Source: Liopterus haemorrhoidalis (lineage: Eukaryota; Arthropoda; Insecta; Coleoptera; Dytiscidae). From it: 64,000 nucleotides of DNA. Shown here piece by piece: positions 42,660-53,114 of this stretch. Position numbers and translations under genes: made by a program. Location: NCBI GenBank assembly GCA_963971575.1, contig OZ020612.1, positions 35,567,916 through 35,631,915 of the forward strand, in the 5' to 3' direction. The notes under the pieces are model-generated. The model searched no databases. It was not told the origin of the DNA and saw only the letters and a list, made by a program, of their open reading frames with translations. Numbering within the stretch: the stretch's first letter is position 1; every line of letters begins with the position of its first letter.

Positions 42660-43255
42660 GTTCACACTATGTTACAAATCAGAGTCGAAAACTTCACTAA
42701 TTGGGTGGACCTAAGTAAAGATAAAATTCAGATGAGATCGATTATTTTCATTTATGTTATTAATTGTACTCATAACTGCCGTTATTATTTTTTATTCAGA
42801 TGTATTTTAAATATTTAGTAGTTTAAAATATGTCAAAATTATATTTTATAAACTACGCCTATGACAATTTACTCAAGTTCAGAAGCTGATTTAATATGTA
42901 ATAATCAAGTAAAATAAAATTAATGTTTTAAGTTCTGTACAGAACATGCGATATCCTGCATTGTTATTATTTCTTTAAATCATTAATTCTTTAAAAATAC
43001 AAAAACATATTTAATCATACATGCACTTCGCAAGCTTTTAACTGCAAACGACTGCAGCACCGAAAGTGTGTAAGCAGCAGTTACCCCTGTTGTTACCCCT
43101 GTATGCGAAAGGGTTTCAATCAAAATGGAAGGCACTTGTGGGAAAGGAACACTTGTAAATAAAAATACATTACTTTAAAATGGCTATAGAGAGTACAATT
43201 ATTCTCAATCCTAAAAAAAAAATAATAATAATAAAATTGTTGTTCCGAAAAATGG
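42660..43255. other. No feature recognised
   Basis: AT-rich; a short GC-richer piece near 43045-43110 matches nothing known to me. Confidence 0.4.
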
Positions 43256-43284
43256 CAGTTCGATTCTTTGGATAAACTTTGTCA

Positions 43285-43360
43285 TCAGTTTTATTTTCCC
43301 ATTTTTCATCACATTTTCGAGAAAAACCATGTTTCCTCTATCTTAATACACCCTGTATAT
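43285..43360 (-). repeat. Inverted copy of the AGATAGAGGGA motif repeat
   Basis: The minus strand reads ACAGGGTGTATTAAGATAGAGG, then AAACATGGTTTTTCTCG and AAGTTTATCCAAAGAATCGA, matching 16146-16230. It lies just upstream of a mariner remnant. Confidence 0.5.
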
Positions 43361-43479
43361 CGAATTTAGCTAATTACTTTCTTAAGTTTTCTTTCGTTTA
43401 TCATACTATACATTGTATTTTGTACATTTTAGGGTTTTTTATGTGTAATCATTGCAAAAAAAAAATCTTGATAACCTTC

Positions 43480-44153
43480 GAATTACAATTAGAAAGGTTG
43501 CAGAAGTTGCTGAAGCTGAAGGTTCATGCGAAGAAATCTTCTTCGCATAGAATGCGAAGATATGAGGCGAGCAGCAGCTTCGTCAATGACTCAACATTAC
43601 TCCAGCGCACCATAACGGGTGACGAGACATACGGTGTACGGGTGTACGGTGATCTCAATGGAAGCTTCCAAATGAACCAAGACCCAAAAAAGTTCGATCG
43701 TATGCTTCTGACTGTTTTTTCGATTATTGTGATATTGTGTACCATAATTTTCACCGCAAGGTATTACAATTACTAAAGAATACTATTTGAACTCGTTGCG
43801 TTGCCTGCTTGATGCAGTTCGTAGAAAACGGCAAGATTTATGGAAAGACGATTCTTGAAAATCGCACCATGATAATGCACCAGCTTGTACTTCATTGCTT
43901 GTTCAAGATTTTCTGTCCAAAAATAGAACCGTAATGATACTGGAAGAAATAAAAGCAAAGTTGCTGGAGGAGCTGAACGCTATACCAAAATAAGCGTTTC
44001 AGAAGCGTTTTGAAGACTGGAAAAAAACGGTGGCATAAGTGCCTTATATCCGATGGGCACTATTTTGAAGGGGACAATATAAAAACTGATAAATAAGTAA
44101 TTATTGTTTTATAAATTAAATAAATTGAACGAACTTTTTGATCACACCTCGTA
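43480..44153 (+). pseudogene. Mariner transposase remnant (SETMAR-like subfamily) with two deletions
   Basis: The plus strand shows an RRYEASSSFV-like helix-turn-helix edge, then TITGDETYGVRVYGD (first catalytic Asp), AVRRKRQDLWKDDS, SHHDNAPACTSLLVQDFLSK (second Asp) and EEIKAKLLEELNAIPK...FQKRFEDWKK. Compared with relatives such as SETMAR, about 30 residues with the third catalytic block (PPYSPDLAPCDF-like) are missing, and a further segment before the first Asp is lost. The right terminal repeat ends ACACCTCG|TA at about 44151; the left terminal repeat was not found. Confidence 0.75.
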
Positions 44154-44154
44154 T

Positions 44155-44835
44155 TATTGAGAAATTATTTGGGACTCCAAAAGATTACTTGCACCCGGAC
44201 CCCAGTATATATGTACAAGACCGACCCGAGCTAAAAACAAATACAAATGTAGACATTGTATGAAAAAAACTTAGGTTTAGTTTTAGGATTTCGTAGGTAT
44301 AACCAGTAAAGCCTTTCACTCACTTGTCTGAATGTGTGTGTGTGTCTGTTCGATGGTGTATAAAAATTTTGCATGCAATTCTATCACGTTAGTTTTCCCA
44401 TGTGTACGTTAAATGCAATATTTTTTCTCTTTAGTTTTTGGAACGCACTTTTAGAACTACTGATCTAGTTTATTAATTAAATAAAAATGAGAAACCAACG
44501 CGTGCTCTTTATATTGAATTTCTAATTTTGTTTTCATCTTTATAAAACAGATGAATCTAATCGAGCATTAATTTGTTAATAAATAAAACTCATCTGTAAT
44601 CTTTAGAAAACATTTAGTTTCCGTCAGCTGTTTATTGGAAGCTTAAGTGGTTAATATCTCAAGAAGTTTTATCTTCAGAGTTGATTTAGCTTCAATTTTA
44701 GATCCTGCATAAAAATAATATTGTTTTGTCAACAAAGTCTAAAATCTACTAAGGCTAGCAATTAATCTATGAGGTAAACTGCGTGTAAATACGACCTACT
44801 GATGATTAAATATAAGATCTGAAATCTAAATTCTA
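44155..44835. other. Intergenic stretch with a family T fragment
   Basis: About 44277-44380 begins AGGATTTCGTAGGTATAACC and has a GTGTGTCTGTTCG run, the 5' end of family T. The rest has no recognised content. Confidence 0.45.
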
Positions 44836-45130
44836 TTTAAGTTGATCGGCCGCCAGGATCACCAGATTTAATAGCATCAGATTTATTTATATGGGTCTAC
44901 GGAAAAAGCAAGGTCTATGTCAATAAATCACTTTTTTTTTCTTACCATTTTTGGCATTCGTTACAGTGTCTATTAGCCAACCGCATTTAATGGATGAGCT
45001 AAAGGCGAATATTAATAGCAACCGTGCTGGAATATTTGTTGAAATTAGCGTCGTGCAAAATAAGGTTGAATGAGCACGAATTTTGTAAGGGAGGCAATTT
45101 TTGTATAATTTCAGAAATAAAATTTCATAA
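44836..45130 (+). pseudogene. Mariner-type transposase, C-terminal fragment
   Basis: The plus strand gives RPPGSPDLIASDLFIWVYGK, SKVYVNKS (third catalytic block) and, after an insertion of T-rich sequence, SQPHLMDELKANINSNRAGI. It belongs to the same general type as 33395-34042 but is a different, older copy with no terminal repeats found. Confidence 0.65.
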
Positions 45131-45134
45131 ATAA

Positions 45135-45385
45135 ATTCAGTATCATCATTCAATTACAGTAAAATATTAAAAACTGTTAAATGATAAAAAATAATCTATT
45201 TCTTAGAAAGGGCATTTAAGATAAGGGTAGACTTGTTTATTATTGTAACTTAAGACTTTTGTAAACAACATGAAAAGTGAATCGTAAATTCTTAACAGAT
45301 AACTAATGTATCAAAAATATATGCCGACCATATGCACAAAAATAATAATTAATCTTTCTCTGAAATATAAATATTAGTTTGGTTA
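45135..45385. other. No feature recognised
   Basis: AT-rich sequence, no signal. Confidence 0.4.
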
Positions 45386-45389
45386 CTTA

Positions 45390-46200
45390 TCTGAGTTACC
45401 ACCAATAAGTTGTGGTATGAGTTTTTTTAAGATGGACAGTTCAAGAGGGTGTGAAATGATATTACACAGTTGAGTGATAAAAATCATGGGAGCGGCTGTT
45501 GGGAACGCCTTGTATTCGGTCCGGCTCACCTGATAAACCGGTCGAGGTCCGAAACAGAATACAGACACCCTAAGCCCTGTGCCTTCTGGGTGTGGTTTTG
45601 AGGGGAGACGGTGGCGAAGTCTGGTCGTGAGTCCTGAGAGTCCAGACTCAAGAAGAATGACTATCAAGACCGTTGTCAGACAGTCCAGAGAGTGTGGGTA
45701 TGCCATGTAGTCACCTAGCGATAACTCGGGGCGGAACCATGCGAGTCTTCGTCGGGGACGCTTTGTATTCGGATTGGATAACCTGGTAAACAGGTCAAGT
45801 CCGAAAACACGAGAGGGACGCCTACAGCTGGATACCTGAAATGGACGGGTACTGTGGGTGATCTGGTGGGGGGCTTCGACAGACTTTGCTGCCTGACTCT
45901 AAGACGATTACCGGACGAACGATACAGGAGAACCAGGAGGACGAAGAAGACAGAAGACAGGAAGAATCTAGAGAGAAGGCAGGAAAAACTAGCCACTCCG
46001 TCACGAAAAATAGTCCACTACGACAGTCCCATGGCGGAGAGTAGGCATGCAGGGTTTTTAGTCGGTATGCCACTTGTGGAGAGTCCGACACTACCTGAAT
46101 ATGGTGTCTATAAAAGATTTCAACTGGATAAAAAAAAGGTTAAAGGTATTTAGATTGTTCGGTCGCGGCACAAGTAATTCCGCATAAACGTTAGTGTAGT
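45390..46200 (+). repeat. GC-rich unclassified element with two ~257-bp direct repeats
   Basis: This block is far more GC-rich than its surroundings. GGAACGCCTTGTATTCGG at about 45500 and GGGACGCTTTGTATTCGG at about 45757 start two related units (both continue AACC.GTC.AGTCCGAAA). The layout resembles repeated 5' UTRs or the 3' end of a non-LTR element, but no RT, endonuclease or LTR motif was recognised. Sequence to about 46400 (TGTGTGTGTGAATGTGTG) may belong to it. Confidence 0.55.
45854..46153 (+). CDS. Hypothetical 99-residue basic protein in GC-rich block
   Basis: An open frame from ATG 45854 encodes a strongly basic, Arg/Glu-rich middle (RRTRRTKKTEDRKNLERRQE) followed by SPMAESRHAGFLVGMPLVES and ending KKKVKGI. 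I do not recognise it. The GC content and purine bias favour a former coding segment, perhaps the C-terminal part of a retroelement protein, rather than a stand-alone gene. There is no in-frame protein upstream beyond one short stretch. Confidence 0.35.
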   Translation: MGDLVGGFDRLCCLTLRRLPDERYRRTRRTKKTEDRKNLERRQEKLATPSRKIVHYDSPMAESRHAGFLVGMPLVESPTLPEYGVYKRFQLDKKKVKGI

Positions 46201-46399
46201 GCCCATCTAAAGAGATGGAGAAACAAGATTCAGAAACATGTGAGAGACAATTGGTTATTTGGTCCAGTGATTAAATTAGTGTGGCGTAAAGTGTATATAG
46301 TGTGTGTGTGAATGTGTGTCGCATTTGGATTTAGCTGTATCAACGTAATTAATTGTAGGTCTAGTGTAAATTATGTAAATATTTCAACCGTATCATAAT

Positions 46400-46725
46400 T
46401 AAAGTAGAATAGTTAAAATGTTGACTTTAATTCAACAACCCTTCACTCCTTCCTGAGAATCATAGCAACCAGCTAGTGAACATGGATACTCGAATACTGG
46501 AGTTTGAGGGATGAGAGTAAGCACAAATGAAGTATAAGAATATTATGTTCAAATTAATCCGCCAACCGTGACATTTCGTATTGTATATCAGAGGCTCCTC
46601 ACATTTTGTGTCGCGGTTATAATCGATCATTTGGCCGAGAGTATATTCCATATACAATTGTCCAGTCAACAATATATGCACTCAAAATTTTTATAAGGAT
46701 ATTTAAAAAAACACACACAAGTTGT
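46400..46725. other. No feature recognised
   Basis: AT-rich sequence, no signal beyond a short ACACACACAAG run. Confidence 0.4.
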
Positions 46726-46730
46726 TCTTA

Positions 46731-48209
46731 TTTTTAGGGTTTTGTATGTATGACTAGAAAATCCTCATTCCGTCACTCATGTGTTCGTCTGTCTGTCTCT
46801 ACAATAGAAATTGTGGTGAAACGGCTAGTCCTAGAGAGTTGAAATTTGGCATAGATGCAAGGGCGACTTTTATGTAAGTACAAATGGGCATGCGCATGTC
46901 CCCCCAAGAAAATTGAAACTTTTTATATTATTAAATGTTAATATTCTAAAATTTTATTTTAAGTTGTTACGATTCTTATTTCATTTTTTATTTAAATCTT
47001 TAAACTTAAGACCTTGTTTATTTTTATACGCTCTGCTCAATTTCAATTCGAGTGATAGTTCACAACACAGCACCCCCATTTTTCGGGCATTCAACTATTT
47101 TGTCCTAAGAGACTGCCTATATCTATATGTAAACTCTCCTTGCGTAGCATCGTGCAGTGTACTTTCTATATTCCCTATAGGGACAATGTCCAAAGCTATG
47201 AAATTAGCTACACTATGATATGGATAAAAGTGATACAGTTTTACGTATTTTGAATATTAGAGGAGCTTTGATATTAGAAGAATAATTATTATTCACAAAC
47301 AATGGTAGGCCATAACCTATAATGAATATGACATATATAAATAAAGTTAAAAATAAAGTTTAAAGGTATTTTAATAAAAATATGCGTTAAATAAATGTAT
47401 GGATTTGTGGAAGGTGGAGATGTAAAGAAAAATGCATTTTTCTGTTTCGCTTGTTTAATTTTTAATAATATTCTTATCGATAAAAGATGGGTCGAAAACA
47501 TACGAAATCAGTTTGATTGGACATTTAGAACCTCGATTGTACAGTATAATGAAACGGTTGATAAAAATCGGTACATAACTAATAAATTATTATATTGTAT
47601 AAAGATTTGTTGTATAGCCGGTTGAAATTTTTGTGCACTGCATCAAATGTTAGTCCTGGAGCCGCCACTGCATATATGTATGTTACAGTTACTTCACACG
47701 CATGTAGGAAAAATACTGAGACTACTAAGAAACCGTATCGTCTGAAAAATATAAACTTTATTTTTATTAATTTAAAAATTAAGTTATAAGAAAATTATAA
47801 ATTTATATTTTTTTATATATTTTTAATTTTGAAGGTGTCAAATAAAACATCATAAATGAGCTAAAATTTTATTTTTTAGAAGACAAATATTTTTACGCGC
47901 TTTTGGCTAAAAGTGTGTCAAAAACCTTTTGTCTCACATCTCACACCGTATTTCCCAGATGGGTTGGTATAAATAAGAAATAGTTCAACAGACATTTTTG
48001 ATCAGATTAGTTTTTCAAATAATATCGAAGTTTTCGTATCGTTGCAAAAATAATTATATTTTTAAGTTTATTGGTGGTATCAAAAGAGTTCTTAGGACGA
48101 AGATTAAGAAACGAGAAGTAGTTTTTTTAAATTTATTTAAACACAATATGATATTTGATTGATTTAATAACCTACAAAATCCTGAAATGAGTGAAAATTC
48201 ACACTTCAC
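46731..48209 (+). repeat. Family T copy, interrupted, without tRNA-like segment
   Basis: It starts AGGGTTTTGTATGTATGACT and continues with GTCTGTCTGTCT, AAACGGCTAGTCCTAGAGAG and AGTTGAAATTTGGCAT, then is interrupted near 46880. It resumes near 47690 (TAGGAAAAATACTGAG) and ends ACCTACAAAATCCTGAAATG with AGTGAAAATTCACACTTCAC (48209). The next copy begins two bases later, head to tail. No A or B box is present. Confidence 0.65.
46880..47668 (+). mobile_element. Probable hAT insertion in family T copy
   Basis: The right end GGAGCCGCCACTG (complement CAGTGGCGGCTCC) is a typical hAT terminus; the left end is placed only from where family T similarity stops. 47395-47560 encodes KKNAFFCFACLIFNNILIDK, RWVENIRNQFDW, a weak match to the TTF-type zinc finger at the N-terminus of ZMYM1-like hAT transposases. 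No TSD was confirmed. Confidence 0.45.
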
Positions 48210-48724
48210 TTCCATTAGGTTTTGTAGATATGACCAATCAACCCTGTCTGTTCGGTAAAAATTATAGCCAAACGGCTAAACCTAGATAGTTGAAATAAGG
48301 CATGCTTATACAACTCTTTGACCCGCACATAGGAAAAAATACTAAAAAATCTAAAAAAAATATCCCCCTAAAAATATAAACAAATATGTGCTCATCGAAA
48401 AAAATATATATTTGTTTTAAGTTCTGAGTAGGGTATCAAATGAAAGCCCTTAGTTCGTGGATTAACGAACAAATTTTTATTTTTGCAAAATAAATTATTT
48501 TGATGCGATTTTTGTGTTTAAATTGAGCAAAAAAAATTTTGTCCCATGCCCTGTGATGGTTTAAGCTAAAAATCTGAAAAAATTCTAAGTAATGTACATT
48601 GGTGTGAACCGGAATAGTACAACAGGAATTTTTGATCAGATTATGTCTTCGGAAAATAACGCATTTTTTGTGCTTTTTTGTTGACAATGTACAAAAGTTA
48701 TAGTTATGTAACACGCTACACTAG

Positions 48725-48805
48725 AAGGCATATCCTGGTGTAATGGTTATGGTGCTCGCTTCTTATCCAAAAAAATAGAGTTCGGTCCCGGTGAGAGGAG
48801 ACATT
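48725..48805 (+). ncRNA. tRNA-like segment in family T copy
   Basis: An A-box TGGTGTAATGG (48736-48746, matching TRGYNNANNGG) and a B-box-like GTTCGGTCC (48780-48788, one base off GWTCRANNC) are 44 bases apart, the spacing of a tRNA gene. The A-box region resembles tRNA-Asp/Glu genes. The acceptor stem is not intact. A T-rich run (ATTTTATTTTTTC) follows, a possible polymerase III terminator. Confidence 0.6.
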
Positions 48806-49121
48806 TTATTTTTTCTGTTTTTTTGCATTTTTATTTTGTTTACATTATTTTTTCAAAATTCTAGTAATATTTTGGCAAATGTTGCATTTAATTTTTAAAA
48901 GCGTAAATATAATAACCAGTGGAAGTTGTTAAAATTATAATTTAATTCTATGTTAAGGTACACGAAATCATAGGGGTGGAGCTTATGACTTATAACAAAC
49001 AAAAGAAGCCACAGGCGCAATTTTCAAAATCTTAATGAACCTTGCTATATAAAAAAAAATACTGCACATATTTAGAAACCTAAATAATGGTATTAGGCAT
49101 TTGAATGAAAATTAACAAAAA

Positions 49122-49128
<7 letters not shown>

Positions 49129-49182
<54 letters not shown>
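49129..49182 (+). repeat. (TA)n microsatellite
   Basis: About 27 uninterrupted TA units after an A12 run, within family T copy 48211-49264. Confidence 0.95.
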
Positions 49183-49189
<7 letters not shown>

Positions 49190-49299
49190 TGCCATCCCAA
49201 ATAATCATCATTCACTTACTGAATACCTGCGAAATCCTGAAATGTTTGAAAATTCACACTTCACATTTTTTCACAATTTTTTATAATCACTGTTGGTAA

Positions 49300-49612
49300 A
49301 AAAATAAAAATAAATAAAATATTAGGTTCCCAAAGCCTAGATAGGCGTATAGGGGCAGATAAGGTAAGATCTCCGTATATAGACCGCCATAGACATGAAA
49401 GTCACGTGGTCAGTGTGACGTTTCGATCGGTCCTATTATCCTTGTATAAACGGGTACTCATTTTAAGTATTAAATACTTGAGGGTGAATCTACCCCATAA
49501 CTGACTGTACAATATCGGTAGATAAAAATCCGAACGAGGTGGCGAGGATCCGAACCCGCGTCCCTGTGCTCCGTACCAGTAAGCAACTGTTGGTAATAAA
49601 CTAAACTTTACT
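49300..49612 (-). mobile_element. tRNA-derived SINE candidate
   Basis: The minus strand reads TTGCTTACTGGTACGGAGCAC (A-box-like), then GGACGCGGGTTCGGATCCTC with a good B box (GGTTCGGATCC, 49547-49557). A non-tRNA body of about 200 bases follows and then an AT-rich tail (ATTTTATTTATTTTTATTTT). The two boxes are about 29 bases apart, shorter than in a tRNA, as if the anticodon arm were lost. No flanking duplication was verified. Confidence 0.55.
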
Positions 49613-50300
49613 CGCCTGCAGAGAAGACATTTTCTTAAAGTTACTTTTATTACTTTTACAGACTATTGAAGATAAAATAAGTATAGAGAAATTTAGAAAG
49701 GCTGGAGAAAAAAATAATAATAATAATAATAATTAGGACAGCTCTGTAATATCCCTAAACAGATCTCGTATGTGTACAATGGGAATATTGCTAAATTTTG
49801 TTTAATTTATGTGCTTATTCTAATCATTTTTACTCCGCTATAATAAGATAAAGTCTAAGGCAATAACACTGTTGTAAAACATACATTTTGTTTAGAATAG
49901 CGCTCTAGGACAACTTGCCGTGGCTATCTCGCAGCAATCAATTCGCCGAAAGACAAGTTGCCACCGGGCCATCCTGCCGCCGGGCTAACACGTCGCGGTT
50001 TCGTTGATCGCGGTGGTTGTATGTTCCTACTGTTTTGCAAAATTATACTAAGAAAAAACAGTATTCTCTGTAATGTACTTTTATTACAAATTAAACATCA
50101 GGAACATCATAAAGGAAGAAGAATACAATGAAGTTCGACATATTTTATTACCAGCTCTAAAAACTAATCTAACCTAGCCTATGAATCATCTGACTTAACC
50201 AGATATGTAGTTTGTTAGAAACAAGTATCAATATTCGGAACAAACAACCATCGCGATACTAGCAAACTGGCTAAACTCACAAGCAGCTGATTTTGAAGAT
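49613..50300. other. Intergenic stretch with a GC-rich patch
   Basis: About 49905-50025 holds AACTTGCCGTGGC, CAAGTTGCCACCGGGC and GCCGCCGGGC segments, repeated GCCGCCGGGC-like words typical of a MITE end. No boundaries or frame recognised. Confidence 0.4.
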
Positions 50301-50311
50301 AGTGTCTAAAT

Positions 50312-50670
50312 CAATGATTCCCAGACTTCTTTTCTCGAGACCCAATAATTTAATTATATTAGCGAGCCATTGTACCTATACTTAACCTGACAAGCCTGAA
50401 AATAGTTGAACTTCAGGACACTTAAGCAAAATGAAAAAGTTTTCGAGAAATTTGATGAGCAAAAAGAAAGAATATTTATATATTACGAAAAGAATTTCCA
50501 GAATCCTGATGAGAAAAAGAAAGATTTGTGGAAACGTTTCAAGCAAAAGAAATTATTTCGAGAAAACCTGATGAGCAAAAAAATAATTGGGGAAACCTGG
50601 TGAGCCAAAACTCACCAAAAATCTTTTGTGAGTCAACTTTGAGTCGAGACTCAGGGTTTGGGAACCACTG
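50312..50670. mobile_element. hAT MITE (359 bp)
   Basis: The ends CAATGATTCCCAGAC and (complement) CAGTGGTTCCCAAAC are flanked by GTCTAAAT (50304-50311) and ATCTAAAT (50671-50678), a 7-of-8 duplication. Internal units of about 55 bases with GATGAGCAAAAAGAAAGA recur three or four times and create a short false frame. Confidence 0.82.
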
Positions 50671-50746
50671 ATCTAAATGGTGTCTATGAAATAAGTTGTG
50701 ATATGTATTAACAACAAACAATGTTTTCACTGAGATGTATTGGCTT

Positions 50747-50847
50747 TCTTGTTGCTAATCTGGCGGCAGATGGTTTATGACCCATCTAATGGAAATTCCC
50801 AGATTATATTTTATTACCAATTTCCATCGGGTTTAACATATTTCAAG
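50747..50847 (+). repeat. Dispersed repeat (family R), left part, split by a hAT
   Basis: TCTGGCGGCAGATGGTTTATGACCC to ..TTTAACATATTTCAAG matches 18970-18996 plus 20849-20910; it continues at 54113-54240. Confidence 0.65.
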
Positions 50848-51195
50848 CAGTAGCGGCTGCTGAGTAAAATATTTAGGGGGACACTTTTTGATCCATATAC
50901 TGCAATGGTGTCCAACCTACAGCCCAACAATAAGTTTCAAATGGCTGGCATGAAATTTCTGCTCCTTGATTTTTTGGAATCACCCTCCCTCCGTCCTCAA
51001 AAGATTTTCGGAATTTCTCCACTTCCCCTATCATTAATTGAACAAAATTTCTTCCTCGCGTTCTCGAATGATTTTCAGAATTTCTCCAACCCGCCCTCTG
51101 TGATATCTAGCCCCCAATTCAACTCAATTAAACAGTTTAATTAAACAATTTATGTATCTTGCAATATTGTAACATAGTCAATAAATTATATTATA

Positions 51196-52378
51196 GTCGG
51201 ATTGCTGATAGGTGACTGTTTGTTGCTACAAGTATCGATATACAGTACTATATGCTGTCTCTGTCCATATCATTATAATTATTTGCATACCCATAGTAAC
51301 GTATAGTGACGCAAGTTGACAACTAACCTTCCATATTATTTTAATAAAGAACAAAGCATTAGAAAGAAACACCATGATTCGTAGATATCTTTACTAATTA
51401 GAGCGCGAAAATAAATTCACAGCAGTACTCAAACAAACAAAATTATCAATTTTAAGGTAATAAATATAAATAAGGAAAAACATATACGTAAATTTTGGAT
51501 TATAATTTGTTGTTTAATTAAATTAAATTTTTATGTTTCGCCTAAGTACAAAGTAATAAAATATTAAGTAAAAAAATATTTATTCATATATTATTATATT
51601 GCTAGAAGTTGTATTTAATTGTTTAGTTTTATTTTTTTTAAATTAGTCACTGCAATGCATGATATCGTCGTCATCTGAACTATGGCTGTCATTTCTTGTA
51701 TTTATTATTATTGGATTAATATCATCAACAATCCTTTCCCTTTCCCACCATTCATTTATTAAATTTTCGATTTTTTTAACAAATTTTGCCAAAACAAGTT
51801 TCACAACTAATTTTATCACAGGCTACTTGCCACATTTTCAAAATTTCGTTATCACCATATCCGTTTTGACCAATATGTCTATCATAATAATTTTTTGTTA
51901 TACCCCAAATTAGATCAATGGGGTTAAACTGGCAGTGATAAGGAGGTAATCTTAGTACTTCATGACCATACGTTTGTGCCAATGTATCAATAAAATAAAC
52001 TGGTTCAGATTTTAATTTCCTTCGTTTTCTAATGATTTTGTTAGTGAGAAGTTCAAATTTATTACATTTTAAAATCCTACGAATTGTTAATTCCGAAATC
52101 TTCAAGGTAGCTGCTGCTCTTTGATGGACACAAGATAGAGAAATAAGTGGCCCATTGTTCTCTTTTTCGGAATTAAAATATTCCAGCAGATTTAAAATTA
52201 AAGTTTGTGAATTTAATAATTGGCCGCAAGCTCTATTAATTAATATTATTAACAGACACTGACTGCTAAGACAAATTACAAAAAACATTTTTAAAATCGG
52301 TGAAAAATGGTAACTAGATTATTATATGAATGCACTACCTGATACATACATGTAACAGTCACCTATCAGCAATCCGAC
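51196..52378 (-). mobile_element. IS630-Tc1-like deletion derivative, copy 2 (1,183 bp)
   Basis: The ends GTCGGATTGCTGATAGGTGA and its inverted partner are flanked by TA (TATA) on both sides. It is very similar to copy 1 (6995-8434) along its length and shares the same internal deletion of the transposase. It lies inside hAT copy 2. Confidence 0.88.
51776..52288 (-). pseudogene. IS630-Tc1-like transposase with catalytic core deleted, 170-residue open frame
   Basis: The frame from ATG 52288 is open for 170 codons. N-terminal residues about 30-75 form a helix-turn-helix (QRAAATLKISELTIRRILK). Residues about 105-165 are the C-terminal catalytic block: HEVLRLPPYHCQFNPIDLIW, with Asp where copy 1 has the usual Glu. 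Full-length relatives have about 170 more residues, including the first two catalytic Asp, between these parts. A frameshift near 51800 changes the last residues (copy 1 continues to an acidic tail). The product, if made, could still bind the terminal repeats. Confidence 0.8.
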
Positions 52379-52427
52379 TATATTAGCAATCTGGCCCGTG
52401 AAACTTATTTACAATTGATATACACAA

Positions 52428-52490
52428 TGTATCAAGGTAGAGGGAATATGATTTTTCTCAAAAACGCGATGTGTAAGTTGGTAAATAAGT
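52428..52490 (+). repeat. AGATAGAGGGA-type motif inside hAT copy 2
   Basis: ATCAAGGTAGAGGGAATATG, TTTTTCTCAAAAACGCGATG and TGTAAGTTGGTAA match the inverted motif in hAT copy 1 (15285-15340) and the separate repeats at 16146 and 39745. Confidence 0.6.
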
Positions 52491-53114
52491 TGACCATAAT
52501 AAAAATAGAAATAATTAAAAATATTTTGCTCTCAAATCATACTTTCAAGTACGACTTGAAAGTGGAATATTTTTTATTATATTTTTTATTTTATTATGCT
52601 CCGAACTACAGACAGAACAATCATCTGTCGTTAAAAAAATTGTAGCTTTGGGTGCCCCATTCTAAATTATTACCATTGTTTTTTCCTGATATTAATGTTC
52701 TATTTACATTTTTATTCGATAGTGAAATATCCAATTTTGGCCAAGGAGGACCAATATTTTTTATTAATAATATAGTTTCATTGTTAAGCACGTTAATTTT
52801 AATCTAACGCACTGTATCGAGTTTTACGTCTGAGTACTTATCGCAAATCAAAACAAACGAACCACAGAACATCAAACGAACTAAGCTAAGGACACCGGCC
52901 GAAATTCACTAATACATACACACACGCCGCTGTTGTCCTTTCCAGCTCAATTTTATTACTTGCGTAGATAAATACATTAAAAATCGCATGTGGCAACACT
53001 GTGCATTGGGACACTACGAGCATATAACGAGTAGTGTCCTCCTGAGCATTGTTTTCTAGATCTAAATTTTTTAAATCTAAAACTTATATGAAAAATATTG
53101 AATTAGAAATAATA

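Larger units (their letters stand above)
48211..49264 (+). repeat. Family T copy, full length, with tRNA-like segment
   Basis: From TTAGGTTTTGTAGATATGACC to CTGCGAAATCCTGAAATG and a final AAAATTCACACTTCAC, in tandem with the preceding copy. It aligns over most of its length with 40768-41711 and 61345-62048. A (TA)n run near 49129-49182 has expanded within it. Confidence 0.75.

Noticed and set aside
43279..43480. N-terminal part of the 165-codon frame as a gene
   Set aside because: Hydrophobic AT-rich translation upstream of the mariner motifs; part of it is an inverted copy of a dispersed repeat.
48721..48812. A functional tRNA gene
   Set aside because: A and B boxes are present, but there is no intact acceptor stem, and the segment is inside a dispersed repeat; treated as tRNA-like only.
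49105..49299. Frame with repeated IY
   Set aside because: Translation of the (TA)n run.
50406..50603. 65-codon Lys/Glu-rich frame
   Set aside because: It consists of tandem units inside a hAT MITE with a clear TSD.
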